In this document: in pieces, positions 46,086 through 53,147 of the stretch
Position numbering within the stretch: position 1 is the first letter of the stretch
Layout of the letters: each line of letters starts with the position of its first letter
Assembly: GCF_013403865.1 (NCBI RefSeq)
Contig: NZ_JABFDK010000003.1
Location: forward strand, 124,001 to 188,000
Origin: Winogradskyella costae
GTDB lineage: Bacteria > Bacteroidota > Bacteroidia > Flavobacteriales > Flavobacteriaceae
Direction: 5' to 3'
DNA length: 64,000 nucleotides
Position numbers and translations under genes: made by a program
Notes under the pieces: generated by a model
What the model was told of the DNA's origin: nothing
Databases searched by the model: none
The model's input: the letters and a program-made list of their open reading frames with translations, nothing else

Positions 46086-46826
46086 TTATTGTTGTTCGCT
46101 TGGCACCAAATAGATATCATTAATATTTACACGGCTTGGTTGCAATAATGCATAATGAATGGCATTGGCAATATCCTCAGCCTCTAAGGTGGTCATCTCT
46201 TGCATTTTCTTCATCGTCTCCTGAATATCTTCATCTGTAATGGTATCGGTTAACTCTGTAGCCACAGCGCCAGGTTCAATAGACGTTACGTTAATACCAT
46301 ATTTAGGAGCTAATTCTTGTCTTAAGCCTTCCGAAAACATTTTTACCGCCGTCTTAGTGGCACAGTATACGGCACCTCCAGGGAAATACCGATGCGCAGC
46401 CATTGATGAGATATTAATGATATGCCCTCCTTTATTCTCTTTTAGTTTGGGAAGCACTGCGGCCACACCGTTGAGAACACCTTTTATATTAACATCGACC
46501 ATTTGTTCCCATTCATCTGTTTTCAGTTTTTCAACAAAAGACAAGGGCATTAGTCCTGCATTATTAATTAAGCCATTGATTTTGCCATAAGTTTCAATGG
46601 CTTTTGACACCACATGGTCAAAATCTTTCTTTTTTGTGACATCGCCTGAAACGACAAGAGCGGTTCCTCCATCTTTTTCAATAGCCTGTTTTAAATCCTC
46701 TAATTTATCTTTTCGTCTTGCCATTAATACGACTTGAGCTCCATCTTTCGCTAGTTTTTTTGCTGTAGCTTCTCCGATTCCACTTGATGCTCCCGTAATA
46801 ATTATTGTACTATTCTTTAACTTCAT
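46086..46826 (-). CDS. SDR-family oxidoreductase
   Basis: With the start MKLKNSTIIITGASSGIG the protein has 246 residues, the usual classical SDR length. Motifs: TGASSGIG (cofactor), NNAG, catalytic Ser in INISSMAA, and YCATK (Tyr, Lys). It is likely an NADP-dependent alcohol or carbonyl reductase. The longer ATG at 46889 would add 21 residues reaching into the promoter region. It is the first gene of a two-gene unit with the aldehyde dehydrogenase. Confidence 0.9.
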   Translation of the reverse strand: MKLKNSTIIITGASSGIGEATAKKLAKDGAQVVLMARRKDKLEDLKQAIEKDGGTALVVSGDVTKKKDFDHVVSKAIETYGKINGLINNAGLMPLSFVEKLKTDEWEQMVDVNIKGVLNGVAAVLPKLKENKGGHIINISSMAAHRYFPGGAVYCATKTAVKMFSEGLRQELAPKYGINVTSIEPGAVATELTDTITDEDIQETMKKMQEMTTLEAEDIANAIHYALLQPSRVNINDIYLVPSEQQ

Positions 46827-46894
46827 AAGTTCAATTTTTTTAATCCTTAATTTACTGAGCACTAAATTGCAATCTATTGTAGGATTCATTTAAC

Positions 46895-46998
46895 GGTAAT
46901 GTGATAAATATTGCCGTAAATAGAAATAGGGCAGTGGTGAGCGAATTGGATGAGTAATTCTTTCCATTACCATTAATAATATTACCAAATGCGGTAAT
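46895..46998. promoter_or_regulatory. Divergent regulatory region with ATTACC/GGTAAT palindrome
   Basis: ATTACCAAATGCGGTAAT at 46981-46998 is a palindrome of 6-base arms with a 6-base spacer. Further half-sites are ATTACC at 46966-46971 and GGTAAT at 46895-46900. They lie between the divergent SDR and AhpC-like genes, as expected for a shared operator. The regulator is not identified. Confidence 0.5.
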
Positions 46999-47077
46999 GA
47001 ATGCTTTGGGATCTTTTTAATTTTATACCATTGACAAGCTTAAGAATTAAGTTTATATAATTTAAAATATAAAAGAC

Positions 47078-47584
47078 ATGTTAAAACCAAGACAACAAAC
47101 ACCAGATTTAACCATTAGTTTAGTGAACGGTACGGAATGGAAACTGAGCAAACAGAACCCAGATGCCTTTACCTTATTAATTGTTTACAGGGGTCTTCAC
47201 TGTCCGGTGTGTAAAAAATACTTAGAAGAATTACAACCTAAATTGTCCAAGTTTCATGATTTGGGCGTGAATGTTATCGCGGTTAGTAGTGACACCGAGG
47301 CCATCGCGAAGAAAACATACGACGAATGGGATATTGCTGATGTGCCTTTGGGTTATGAGTTCCCCATAGAAGAAGCGCGTAAATGGGGCTTATTTATTTC
47401 GAAAGGAATTAAGGATGAGCCAGAAACGTTTATTGAACCTGGACTGTTTATTATTAGACCAAACCAAGAATTGTATTGTGCATCAATACAAACCATGCCA
47501 TTTGCAAGACCAGAATTAGATGATATTATTAATGCTATAAAATTTGTATTAAATAAAGATTATCCGGCTAGAGGAGAGGCTTAA
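47078..47584 (+). CDS. AhpC/TSA-family peroxiredoxin-like protein
   Basis: The 168 residues fit the thioredoxin-fold AhpC/TSA family, with a CxxC motif at the active-site position (RGLHCPVCKKYL) and the strand NVIAVSSDTEAIAKK. It probably reduces a peroxide or disulphide in the cytoplasm; there is no signal peptide. It is divergent from the SDR-ALDH pair. A possible sigma-70-like TTGACA-TATAAT pair lies at 47031-47061, but Bacteroidota rarely use such boxes. Confidence 0.82.
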   Translation: MLKPRQQTPDLTISLVNGTEWKLSKQNPDAFTLLIVYRGLHCPVCKKYLEELQPKLSKFHDLGVNVIAVSSDTEAIAKKTYDEWDIADVPLGYEFPIEEARKWGLFISKGIKDEPETFIEPGLFIIRPNQELYCASIQTMPFARPELDDIINAIKFVLNKDYPARGEA

Positions 47585-47601
47585 TACTTCTAAACCTATA
47601 T

Positions 47602-47638
47602 AAAACGTAAAGTCGATATTGGCTTTGCGTTTTTATTT
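47602..47638 (+). terminator. Terminator after the AhpC-like gene
   Basis: AAAACGTAAAG pairs with CTTTGCGTTTT (one G-T pair) and is followed by T-rich sequence. Confidence 0.8.
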
Positions 47639-47652
47639 TATATTGATGTCCT

Positions 47653-48528
47653 ATGAACGAAACCAAAACATTTAAAATTAAATACTTACCACGATTATTA
47701 GTGGATACTGGTAAGGCTTGGTTAAACGGAGAACCATTTCAGCTGAGTGCTATTGTGGCATATTACGCTGTGCTTTCTTTACCAGCCTTGGTTATTATTA
47801 TTTTAAAAGTGGTTGGTGCTGTTTGGGGAGAAGAGATTGTAAGAGGAGAGTTGTTAGGTGAGATATCTGGAGCAATTGGAGCAGATGCAGCAGATGCTAT
47901 AAAAACGATGATTGAAAACCAGAGTGGTGAAAAGACTTCAGTATTTGCTACGGTGATTGGTATTGGAACCTTATTGTATGGATCTACAGGAGTGTTTTTT
48001 CAGTTGCAATCGGCCTTAGATAAAATATGGGAGCAAGAGCCAGCGTACAAAAATGATTTTGTAGCTACGTTGATGAGTCGTGTGAAGAGTTTTGGATTTA
48101 TATTAATTTTAGGATTTTTATTGTTAACCAGTTTTGTGTTAACTTCATTGCTGAGCACCTTTAGTAGGCAACTGAACCGATTTTTGCCAGATAATTTATT
48201 CGATTATTTATTTGTAGTAGACTTTTTAGTGTCCTTAACCTTTATTTATGTGTTGTTTGCGACGATGTTTAAGTATTTACCGTCGGCTAAGATTTCATGG
48301 AAATCTGTACGTTCAGGAGCTGCATTAACGACCCTTATGTTTTTAATAGGGAAGTACCTTTTGGCGTTATACTTTAATACTATGGAACCAGGATCGACTT
48401 ATGGTGCAGCAGGATCTATTATTTTAATTATGCTGTGGGTTTCTTATTCCTGTTTAATTTTATTGTTTGGTGCTCATTTTACCAAACAGTATGCGAAGCG
48501 ATTTGTTAAAAATGATCATATCTCTTGA
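47653..48528 (+). CDS. YihY/BrkB-family membrane protein
   Basis: The 291-residue protein has at least six transmembrane helices and the BrkB/YihY pattern: AIVAYYAVLSLPALVIIIL near 35, IGTLLYGSTGVFFQLQSALD near 110, and MLWVSYSCLILLFGAHF near 265. The family is an inner-membrane protein of uncertain transport function; it was once misannotated as ribonuclease BN. It starts 68 bases after the AhpC-like gene, beyond a terminator. Confidence 0.92.
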   Translation: MNETKTFKIKYLPRLLVDTGKAWLNGEPFQLSAIVAYYAVLSLPALVIIILKVVGAVWGEEIVRGELLGEISGAIGADAADAIKTMIENQSGEKTSVFATVIGIGTLLYGSTGVFFQLQSALDKIWEQEPAYKNDFVATLMSRVKSFGFILILGFLLLTSFVLTSLLSTFSRQLNRFLPDNLFDYLFVVDFLVSLTFIYVLFATMFKYLPSAKISWKSVRSGAALTTLMFLIGKYLLALYFNTMEPGSTYGAAGSIILIMLWVSYSCLILLFGAHFTKQYAKRFVKNDHIS

Positions 48529-48581
48529 TGATGATTCTATATCTTGACACCACTAAAATTAAAGACTTTACACATTTATTT

Positions 48582-48614
48582 AAAAGCTTATTCTTAAGAT
48601 GATAGGCTTTTTTT
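48582..48614 (+). terminator. Terminator after the BrkB gene
   Basis: AAAAGCTTAT pairs with ATAGGCTTTT (one wobble pair) and runs into a T-tract. The T-tract overlaps a TTG-initiated extension of the next ORF, which argues for the later ATG at 48628. Confidence 0.8.
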
Positions 48615-48627
48615 GTATTTTAATCGC

Positions 48628-49356
48628 ATGAAATTCTTCAACACAATGCGATTTAAGATGCTAAAAAGTAAACGCTTTTCGAATTATCTCGTTTATGCCA
48701 CTGGTGAAATTATCTTGGTGGTGATTGGAATTCTTATTGCTTTATGGATCAATAATTGGAATACTGAGCAGCAAATAGAGCGCGCCAACAGAAGCTTGCA
48801 GGACAAAGTCTTAGCGCAATTGGAGCGTGATATTATCAGTGTGGATAATTTTAGAAAGGAATTAGATACGTTAGATCATGTGTATTTAAAATATTTGAAT
48901 CGGGATTATGATGAACAGAAAACGGTTGGTAAGAATGTCTTTTCCTTGATACTTTTTGAAGTTACAGAATTAGGTCTAGATACGCAGGCGATTAATTGGA
49001 TTGATAATGCAAAACTTGAAGATTCTAAAACCTCTGAAAAGCTTTTAGATTTAAGTGGCATGTATAAGCTGTATTTTAAGAACATCAACGATATTGAAAG
49101 TATTATTTATAAAAAACTAACGCGTAATCTCGAAATTTTAGAAGCGACACAGCCATGGTATACTGAACTAATTACAGATTTTAACTGTAAAACAGATTGC
49201 GTTACGTATTTGTCTGGTGATGTTGACCATAAAGCAAGAATAGCATCTTTACGTTTTTTATATATTAAAGGGTATGGTGAGATTGCTAATGGCTTCTCAT
49301 ATGATTTGAAGGACATAAGATCAGAATTACAAACTTTGATGCGTACTAAAGAATAG
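48628..49356 (+). CDS. DUF6090 family membrane protein
   Basis: With the ATG at 48628 the protein has 242 residues: a short basic N-terminus, one transmembrane helix (EIILVVIGILIALWINNWN, about 27-45) and a mostly helical extracytoplasmic domain, as in DUF6090 proteins of Flavobacteriaceae. The SNYLVYATGEIILVVIGILIAL segment is the family hallmark. The function is unknown. A TTG five codons upstream lies in the preceding terminator. Confidence 0.85.
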   Translation: MKFFNTMRFKMLKSKRFSNYLVYATGEIILVVIGILIALWINNWNTEQQIERANRSLQDKVLAQLERDIISVDNFRKELDTLDHVYLKYLNRDYDEQKTVGKNVFSLILFEVTELGLDTQAINWIDNAKLEDSKTSEKLLDLSGMYKLYFKNINDIESIIYKKLTRNLEILEATQPWYTELITDFNCKTDCVTYLSGDVDHKARIASLRFLYIKGYGEIANGFSYDLKDIRSELQTLMRTKE

Positions 49357-49784
49357 TGGTGTGCTTATTTTAATTCTATTTTACATAATATAAATTATAG
49401 GACAACTATAGTAGATTTCGAAATGGGGCATTTTGTAGGTATTCACCGTGTTATCTATCATTAATGATGATGTGTTCGCTGATGTAGATTGCGAATGCTA
49501 ATGTATTTATTTATAGGACACCCTTAACGAAATTGATATGACATTTACCCGAATCAGACCTGGCTTTCATACGGAGTTAACCCGAGGTTACTATGGGTGA
49601 ACCTCTTATTAGGTGTCCTTGATAATGGTTTGCGGTATACTGTTCCGTAGCTTGATATGCTTGGCTTGTATGGTTTTTTAGCATTGTCATTTTGATATTT
49701 ATGATGATCAAACGTCTTAAGTCCTTAAATTTGTGCTGTGTTTTATTCTAAAATACCTATTAATACTTACCAAACTACTTAGCA
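49357..49784. other. Intergenic region containing a structured element
   Basis: This 428-base gap has no ORF of note. It holds the 105-nt inverted-repeat element at 49515-49619. The last 100 bases are A/T-rich and probably contain the redoxin promoter. Confidence 0.6.
49515..49619. other. 105-nt inverted-repeat-bounded element, possible structured RNA
   Basis: AGGACACC at the left end pairs with GGTGTCCT at the right end. Inside, two mutually exclusive hairpins are possible: GAGGTT (49584-49589) with AACCTC (49600-49605), or GTTAACCC (49577-49583 region) with GGGTGAAC. The element is more G/C-rich than its surroundings. It does not match tmRNA, SRP RNA or any riboswitch I recognise. A MITE-like mobile remnant is the alternative. 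Confidence 0.5.
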
Positions 49785-50234
49785 ATGACTCATTCTATAC
49801 CTCACATTAATGTTTTAGATTTGGACGGTGTTCCTGTAGATTTAATGCCACTTTATAAGGATAAGATTCTGCTGCTAATTATCTATAACAACGATTGTTT
49901 GGGTTGCACAGGCCGTGCGATTCCTCTGGCTTATGAATTTCAGCAGGAATTTCCTAGTATACACGTGGTTGGTATTCATGCGGATTTTATAGGTCGGACT
50001 GGTGATAAAGCTACTATTAAAGCCATTTTTACTAGTGGTGAGCTTCCTTTTCCGATTTATATAGATCGTGATCACCAAGTTTATGATCAGTTTGCATCTG
50101 AAGGGACTCCGCAATGGGTGTTACTTGCTGCTGATGGAACGATTTTTCGTTCTGTATTTGGCTCTCAGGCGAATGCCAAAAATCGTTTGTATTATGCTTT
50201 GGAAAGTTTGATCACCAACGATACTCCAACTTAA
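49785..50234 (+). CDS. Redoxin-like thioredoxin-fold protein
   Basis: The 149-residue protein has a thioredoxin-like fold with CLGC at the active-site position (YNNDCLGCTGRAIPLA) and an SFxTGELPFP-type strand followed by YDQFASEGTPQWVLL with the cis-Pro before a beta strand. It resembles TlpA/ResA-type redoxins but lacks a signal peptide. It converges with the hypothetical gene at 50245, 10 bases away. Confidence 0.72.
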   Translation: MTHSIPHINVLDLDGVPVDLMPLYKDKILLLIIYNNDCLGCTGRAIPLAYEFQQEFPSIHVVGIHADFIGRTGDKATIKAIFTSGELPFPIYIDRDHQVYDQFASEGTPQWVLLAADGTIFRSVFGSQANAKNRLYYALESLITNDTPT

Positions 50235-50244
50235 TGTCTTTTGT

Positions 50245-51039
50245 TTAAATCACCGCGATGCATTCCATGGCTTGTGCTGTTTTTAAAATCCCCAACGCGT
50301 TATGCTGCTGTTTTAGATATGTGATGCCTAACCAGATGGTTTGTGCCACATGTGTTGGTGTGTTATTTGTATTTGGACTTTGCAATTGTAGACTGATATT
50401 GTGATGTTCTATTTTACATAATAACGGTTGACTATGTACAGTGACACCTAAGGCGTTGTCATTTAGGTATTCTGTAATATATTCATTTTTATTGGGTTGC
50501 CATGCGCTATTTGAAACGGTACTTAAGGCTGCTGTTAATTGAAAATGTGTCGCGTTTTCTGGGATTTGGTTATGGTTATACTGTTCGCTTTTAGGGATAT
50601 TGATTGTGATGATGCTGCGGTTGGTGTTTGAATTCACCACTGCTTTTGCGGTATAGATTTGCTGAAATGGAAGGTCTTTTTTGAGTGGAAACCCGATTAT
50701 AGCGTTCGGATTATTAAACAGATTGGCCTCTCGTTCTCCAAGGGCACCACTCCCCTTTTGGATGACTTTACGGCAACGGCCCGTTAACCGACTTGCCATA
50801 TACGTATCTTGAAATGCTTTACCTGTAGCTCCTAAGCCTCGTCTTATGGCTTTAGATAGTTGGGTTGCAGCTGTGAACTCTTGATTATTACCCTTCACGT
50901 TTACAAAGGCAGGATCTGTATTAATACGTTCACTAGATGGGCCTACGGCTTTGCGCACCACATATTCTCCATTGAGTTGGTAATAGCATCGGCCTTGTAA
51001 TGTGCCTTTGAATTTGAATATGCCTTCTTGTTTAGGCAT
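50245..51039 (-). CDS. Hypothetical protein
   Basis: The 264-residue product has no signal peptide or membrane segment. The N-terminal half is basic and Gly-rich (MPKQEGIFKFKGTLQGRCYYQ, then RGLGATGKAFQDTYMASRLT). The C-terminal half looks beta-rich. It reads as a real gene, but I recognise no family. It is a lone minus-strand gene. Confidence 0.6.
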   Translation of the reverse strand: MPKQEGIFKFKGTLQGRCYYQLNGEYVVRKAVGPSSERINTDPAFVNVKGNNQEFTAATQLSKAIRRGLGATGKAFQDTYMASRLTGRCRKVIQKGSGALGEREANLFNNPNAIIGFPLKKDLPFQQIYTAKAVVNSNTNRSIITINIPKSEQYNHNQIPENATHFQLTAALSTVSNSAWQPNKNEYITEYLNDNALGVTVHSQPLLCKIEHHNISLQLQSPNTNNTPTHVAQTIWLGITYLKQQHNALGILKTAQAMECIAVI

Positions 51040-51384
51040 TTGATTTTGTGTTGGTTATGGTGTTAAAGTTAGTAAAAAAAAGTTATCTAATGCTGTTAAT
51101 TTGTTTAAAGTTAGGGTTTTAGGTGTGTGATTGTAAATCCTCCACAGGATAATTGCATTTTGATAGCTATCGTTTTCGCCAAAATGATATGAGGCCGGAC
51201 TAAACATTGGAACTCTCGGTGTATATGGATCATAAAGTTAAGAACCAAAACGTTTATGAAGACTTATGATATACCATCGCTTTTAGGACTTATTTAACGG
51301 GTTAATGCTTCGTGTGTTACAGTGATTTTTGTAACTTATGGTTTATAATTTGTAATCCTTATTAATCTTAAAAATTAACGTATT
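51040..51384. other. Intergenic region with a self-complementary segment
   Basis: This 345-base gap shows no convincing ORF. Near 51162-51200, CATTTTG and CAAAATG are inverted around GATAGCTATC, itself a palindrome, so a branched structure could form. No known RNA was recognised. Confidence 0.5.
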
Positions 51385-51771
51385 ATGGACTATTATTTTA
51401 GCAAAATCTTAAAAGGTAATTTTAACGATACCGTAGAAAAGGTTACCGCAGCACTTAAAACGGAACAGTTTGGTGTGTTAACGGAAATCGATATTAAAGA
51501 CACGCTTAAAAAGAAGCTGGATGTCAATTTTAATAATTATAAAATCTTAGGGGCTTGTAATCCTCCGTATGCTCATAAAGCTTTATTAGCGGAGAATAAA
51601 ATTGGCACCATGCTGCCTTGTAATGTTATTGTTCAGGAATTAGATTCTGGTGATATTGAAGTGGCTGCTGTTAACCCTATGGCTTCTATGCAAGCGGTGG
51701 AAAATGATGATTTAAAAGTTATTGCTGAGGAGATTACTTTGAAGCTTAAGGGAGTTGTTGAGGGGTTGTAG
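51385..51771 (+). CDS. DUF302 domain-containing protein
   Basis: The 128-residue protein fits the DUF302 family: DYYFSKILKGNFNDTVEKVT at the start, LTEIDIKDTLKKKLDVNF, then ILGACNPPYAHKALLAENKIG and VIVQELDSGDIEVAAVNP. The family has a two-layer fold with unknown function; it is found in sulphur- or stress-related contexts. The gene stands alone and is followed by a heptamer array. Confidence 0.9.
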   Translation: MDYYFSKILKGNFNDTVEKVTAALKTEQFGVLTEIDIKDTLKKKLDVNFNNYKILGACNPPYAHKALLAENKIGTMLPCNVIVQELDSGDIEVAAVNPMASMQAVENDDLKVIAEEITLKLKGVVEGL

Positions 51772-51772
51772 A

Positions 51773-51884
51773 AGTTTGAAGTGTAAAGTTGGAAGTGTAA
51801 AGTGTTAAGTGTGGAGTTTGAAGTGTTCAGTGTTCAGTGTTCAGTGTTCAGTTTTCAGTTTTCAGTGTTCAGTGTAAAGTATTA
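51773..51884. repeat. Heptamer array of sixteen 7-bp units
   Basis: The sequence divides exactly into sixteen 7-base units of the form AGTnTnn. Seven units in a row are AGTGTTC or AGTTTTC (from 51822), flanked by AGTGTAA, AGTTTGA and similar. No intervening spacers occur, so it is not a CRISPR. It begins 2 bases after the DUF302 stop. Confidence 0.9.
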
Positions 51885-51937
51885 ATTTTAAGGTGGTTGG
51901 TTGGTAGTTGGTGGTGGTTTTTTGTAAGCGACTGCGA

Positions 51938-52555
51938 TTAGTAATACAATCTAAAATCCAATACTTTGCAGGCGTTATAATGTCTTTGGTGCAATTCTTC
52001 TACCACAGCAAACATATCATCATCTTCTTTAAATAAATTAAAGAAGGCTTCATCAAGTTTTGTGCTCGCTATGCCATTATAGGGATGACCATAGCCAGAA
52101 ATCGCTTTTGCTCCCGTGATATCTAAAAATAATTGTGCCTCTTCTTCATCTAAATCTAGAAGTTTGGCATTTGAAAAATGTAAAATCTTACCGTCTAATC
52201 GGCCTTCAAAAAGTTCTGCGATTTCCTGTAAACTATAGTAGTAGTCATTTAAACAAATGGTATTGGCTTCTCCCTTAATCACCAAATAGATGATTTCATA
52301 ATCCTTAAAGTTATGATCATCTAATACCAGTGCGTTTAAGCTATCTTCTAATCCTTCAATGGTGTCACACGTTTTATAGATACTTGCTATGCCATAGTTG
52401 AGCGCCAATTGCTCTAAGTTGTGTTGTGCTTCAGTTACCGTGTTGGCGTCTACATCATCTACCCCTTCTAAGCAATAAATAAAGTAATCTGTGTCTGTAA
52501 TCTGTTCTTGTGGTACTTGTGGTCTTTTTTCTAGCAAGCTTCTTAATTTATGCAA
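51938..52555 (-). CDS. Conserved-looking protein, DUF6642-like
   Basis: The 205-residue product is acidic and soluble-looking. Its alternating alpha/beta pattern (TDYFIYCLEGVDD, YEIIYLVIKGEAN, AKAISGYGHPYNG) resembles a CHAT/caspase-like or related fold used in DUF6642 proteins, which are known mainly from Flavobacteriaceae. His and Cys residues at SGYGHP and CKVLDF cannot be assigned as catalytic. It precedes the large A/T-rich region on the minus strand. Confidence 0.6.
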   Translation of the reverse strand: MHKLRSLLEKRPQVPQEQITDTDYFIYCLEGVDDVDANTVTEAQHNLEQLALNYGIASIYKTCDTIEGLEDSLNALVLDDHNFKDYEIIYLVIKGEANTICLNDYYYSLQEIAELFEGRLDGKILHFSNAKLLDLDEEEAQLFLDITGAKAISGYGHPYNGIASTKLDEAFFNLFKEDDDMFAVVEELHQRHYNACKVLDFRLYY

Positions 52556-53147
52556 TGTTTGTACAGTGCGAAATTAATAGAATGCTTTTAATTTTTTTAG
52601 TGGTTTGGGGTGAAATTTTGTTACGGATTATATCCATTTGCTTCTGAAAAAACAAGTTACTGCAGCTTTTGGTGTTACCAATACTATGTCTTTGTTTGAG
52701 ACGTTGAAGGAACGGTGTGGTGTTTATCAGTAGCACATTGTTTTCGGTGATGTATTATTTTCTTGTGTTTATATGATGCGCTTAATCAATTCTTTAAAAT
52801 AGTATATGGTTTTGGAAACAATCCTTTACGCTCGATTTTTAGCGAAATAATATTTGCTAATAACTTTTGTAATTGCATATCGATTGTAAACTATTTGTTG
52901 CAAAATTATTTATAAATACTATAAGGTATAAAAGATTTTATTATTTTAGAATTGTAAAAATTGTCTAATTGTTTTACCAAAAAAATTAAAGTATTATTAT
53001 TAAAAAAAGCTAATAGAAAACTATTAATTTTATAAATACAAATTAGGAATATATTGTAAAAAAAAATATTAAACTTTCAACATAGTTTGTTATTAGAAAT
53101 ACAAATAATAAATCTGGATTTATGTCCTACAAAATAGAATATTTTTA
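52556..53147. other. A/T-rich gap before the 973-residue gene
   Basis: This 592-base stretch shows no convincing gene. It is visibly richer in A and T than most of the window, with homopolymer runs. A minus-strand ORF at 52548-52736 lacks gene-like features. The base composition and isolated gene downstream suggest an insertion zone. Confidence 0.55.

Noticed and set aside
46827-46889. Longer start for the SDR gene
   Set aside because: It extends into the presumed promoter; the ATG at 46826 begins directly at the Rossmann fold.
47031-47061. Sigma-70-type TTGACA and TATAAT promoter
   Set aside because: Bacteroidota use a different promoter consensus, so an A/T-rich chance match is likely; kept only as a remark.
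48613-48627. TTG start for the DUF6090 gene
   Set aside because: It lies in the T-tract of the preceding terminator.
49515-49619. tmRNA, SRP RNA or a common riboswitch
   Set aside because: None of the characteristic cores of these RNAs could be found in the element.
51773-51884. CRISPR array
   Set aside because: Units are 7 bases with no spacers and no cas genes are near.
52548-52736. Minus-strand 62-codon ORF
   Set aside because: No domain or gene-like context; it lies at the edge of an A/T-rich gap.
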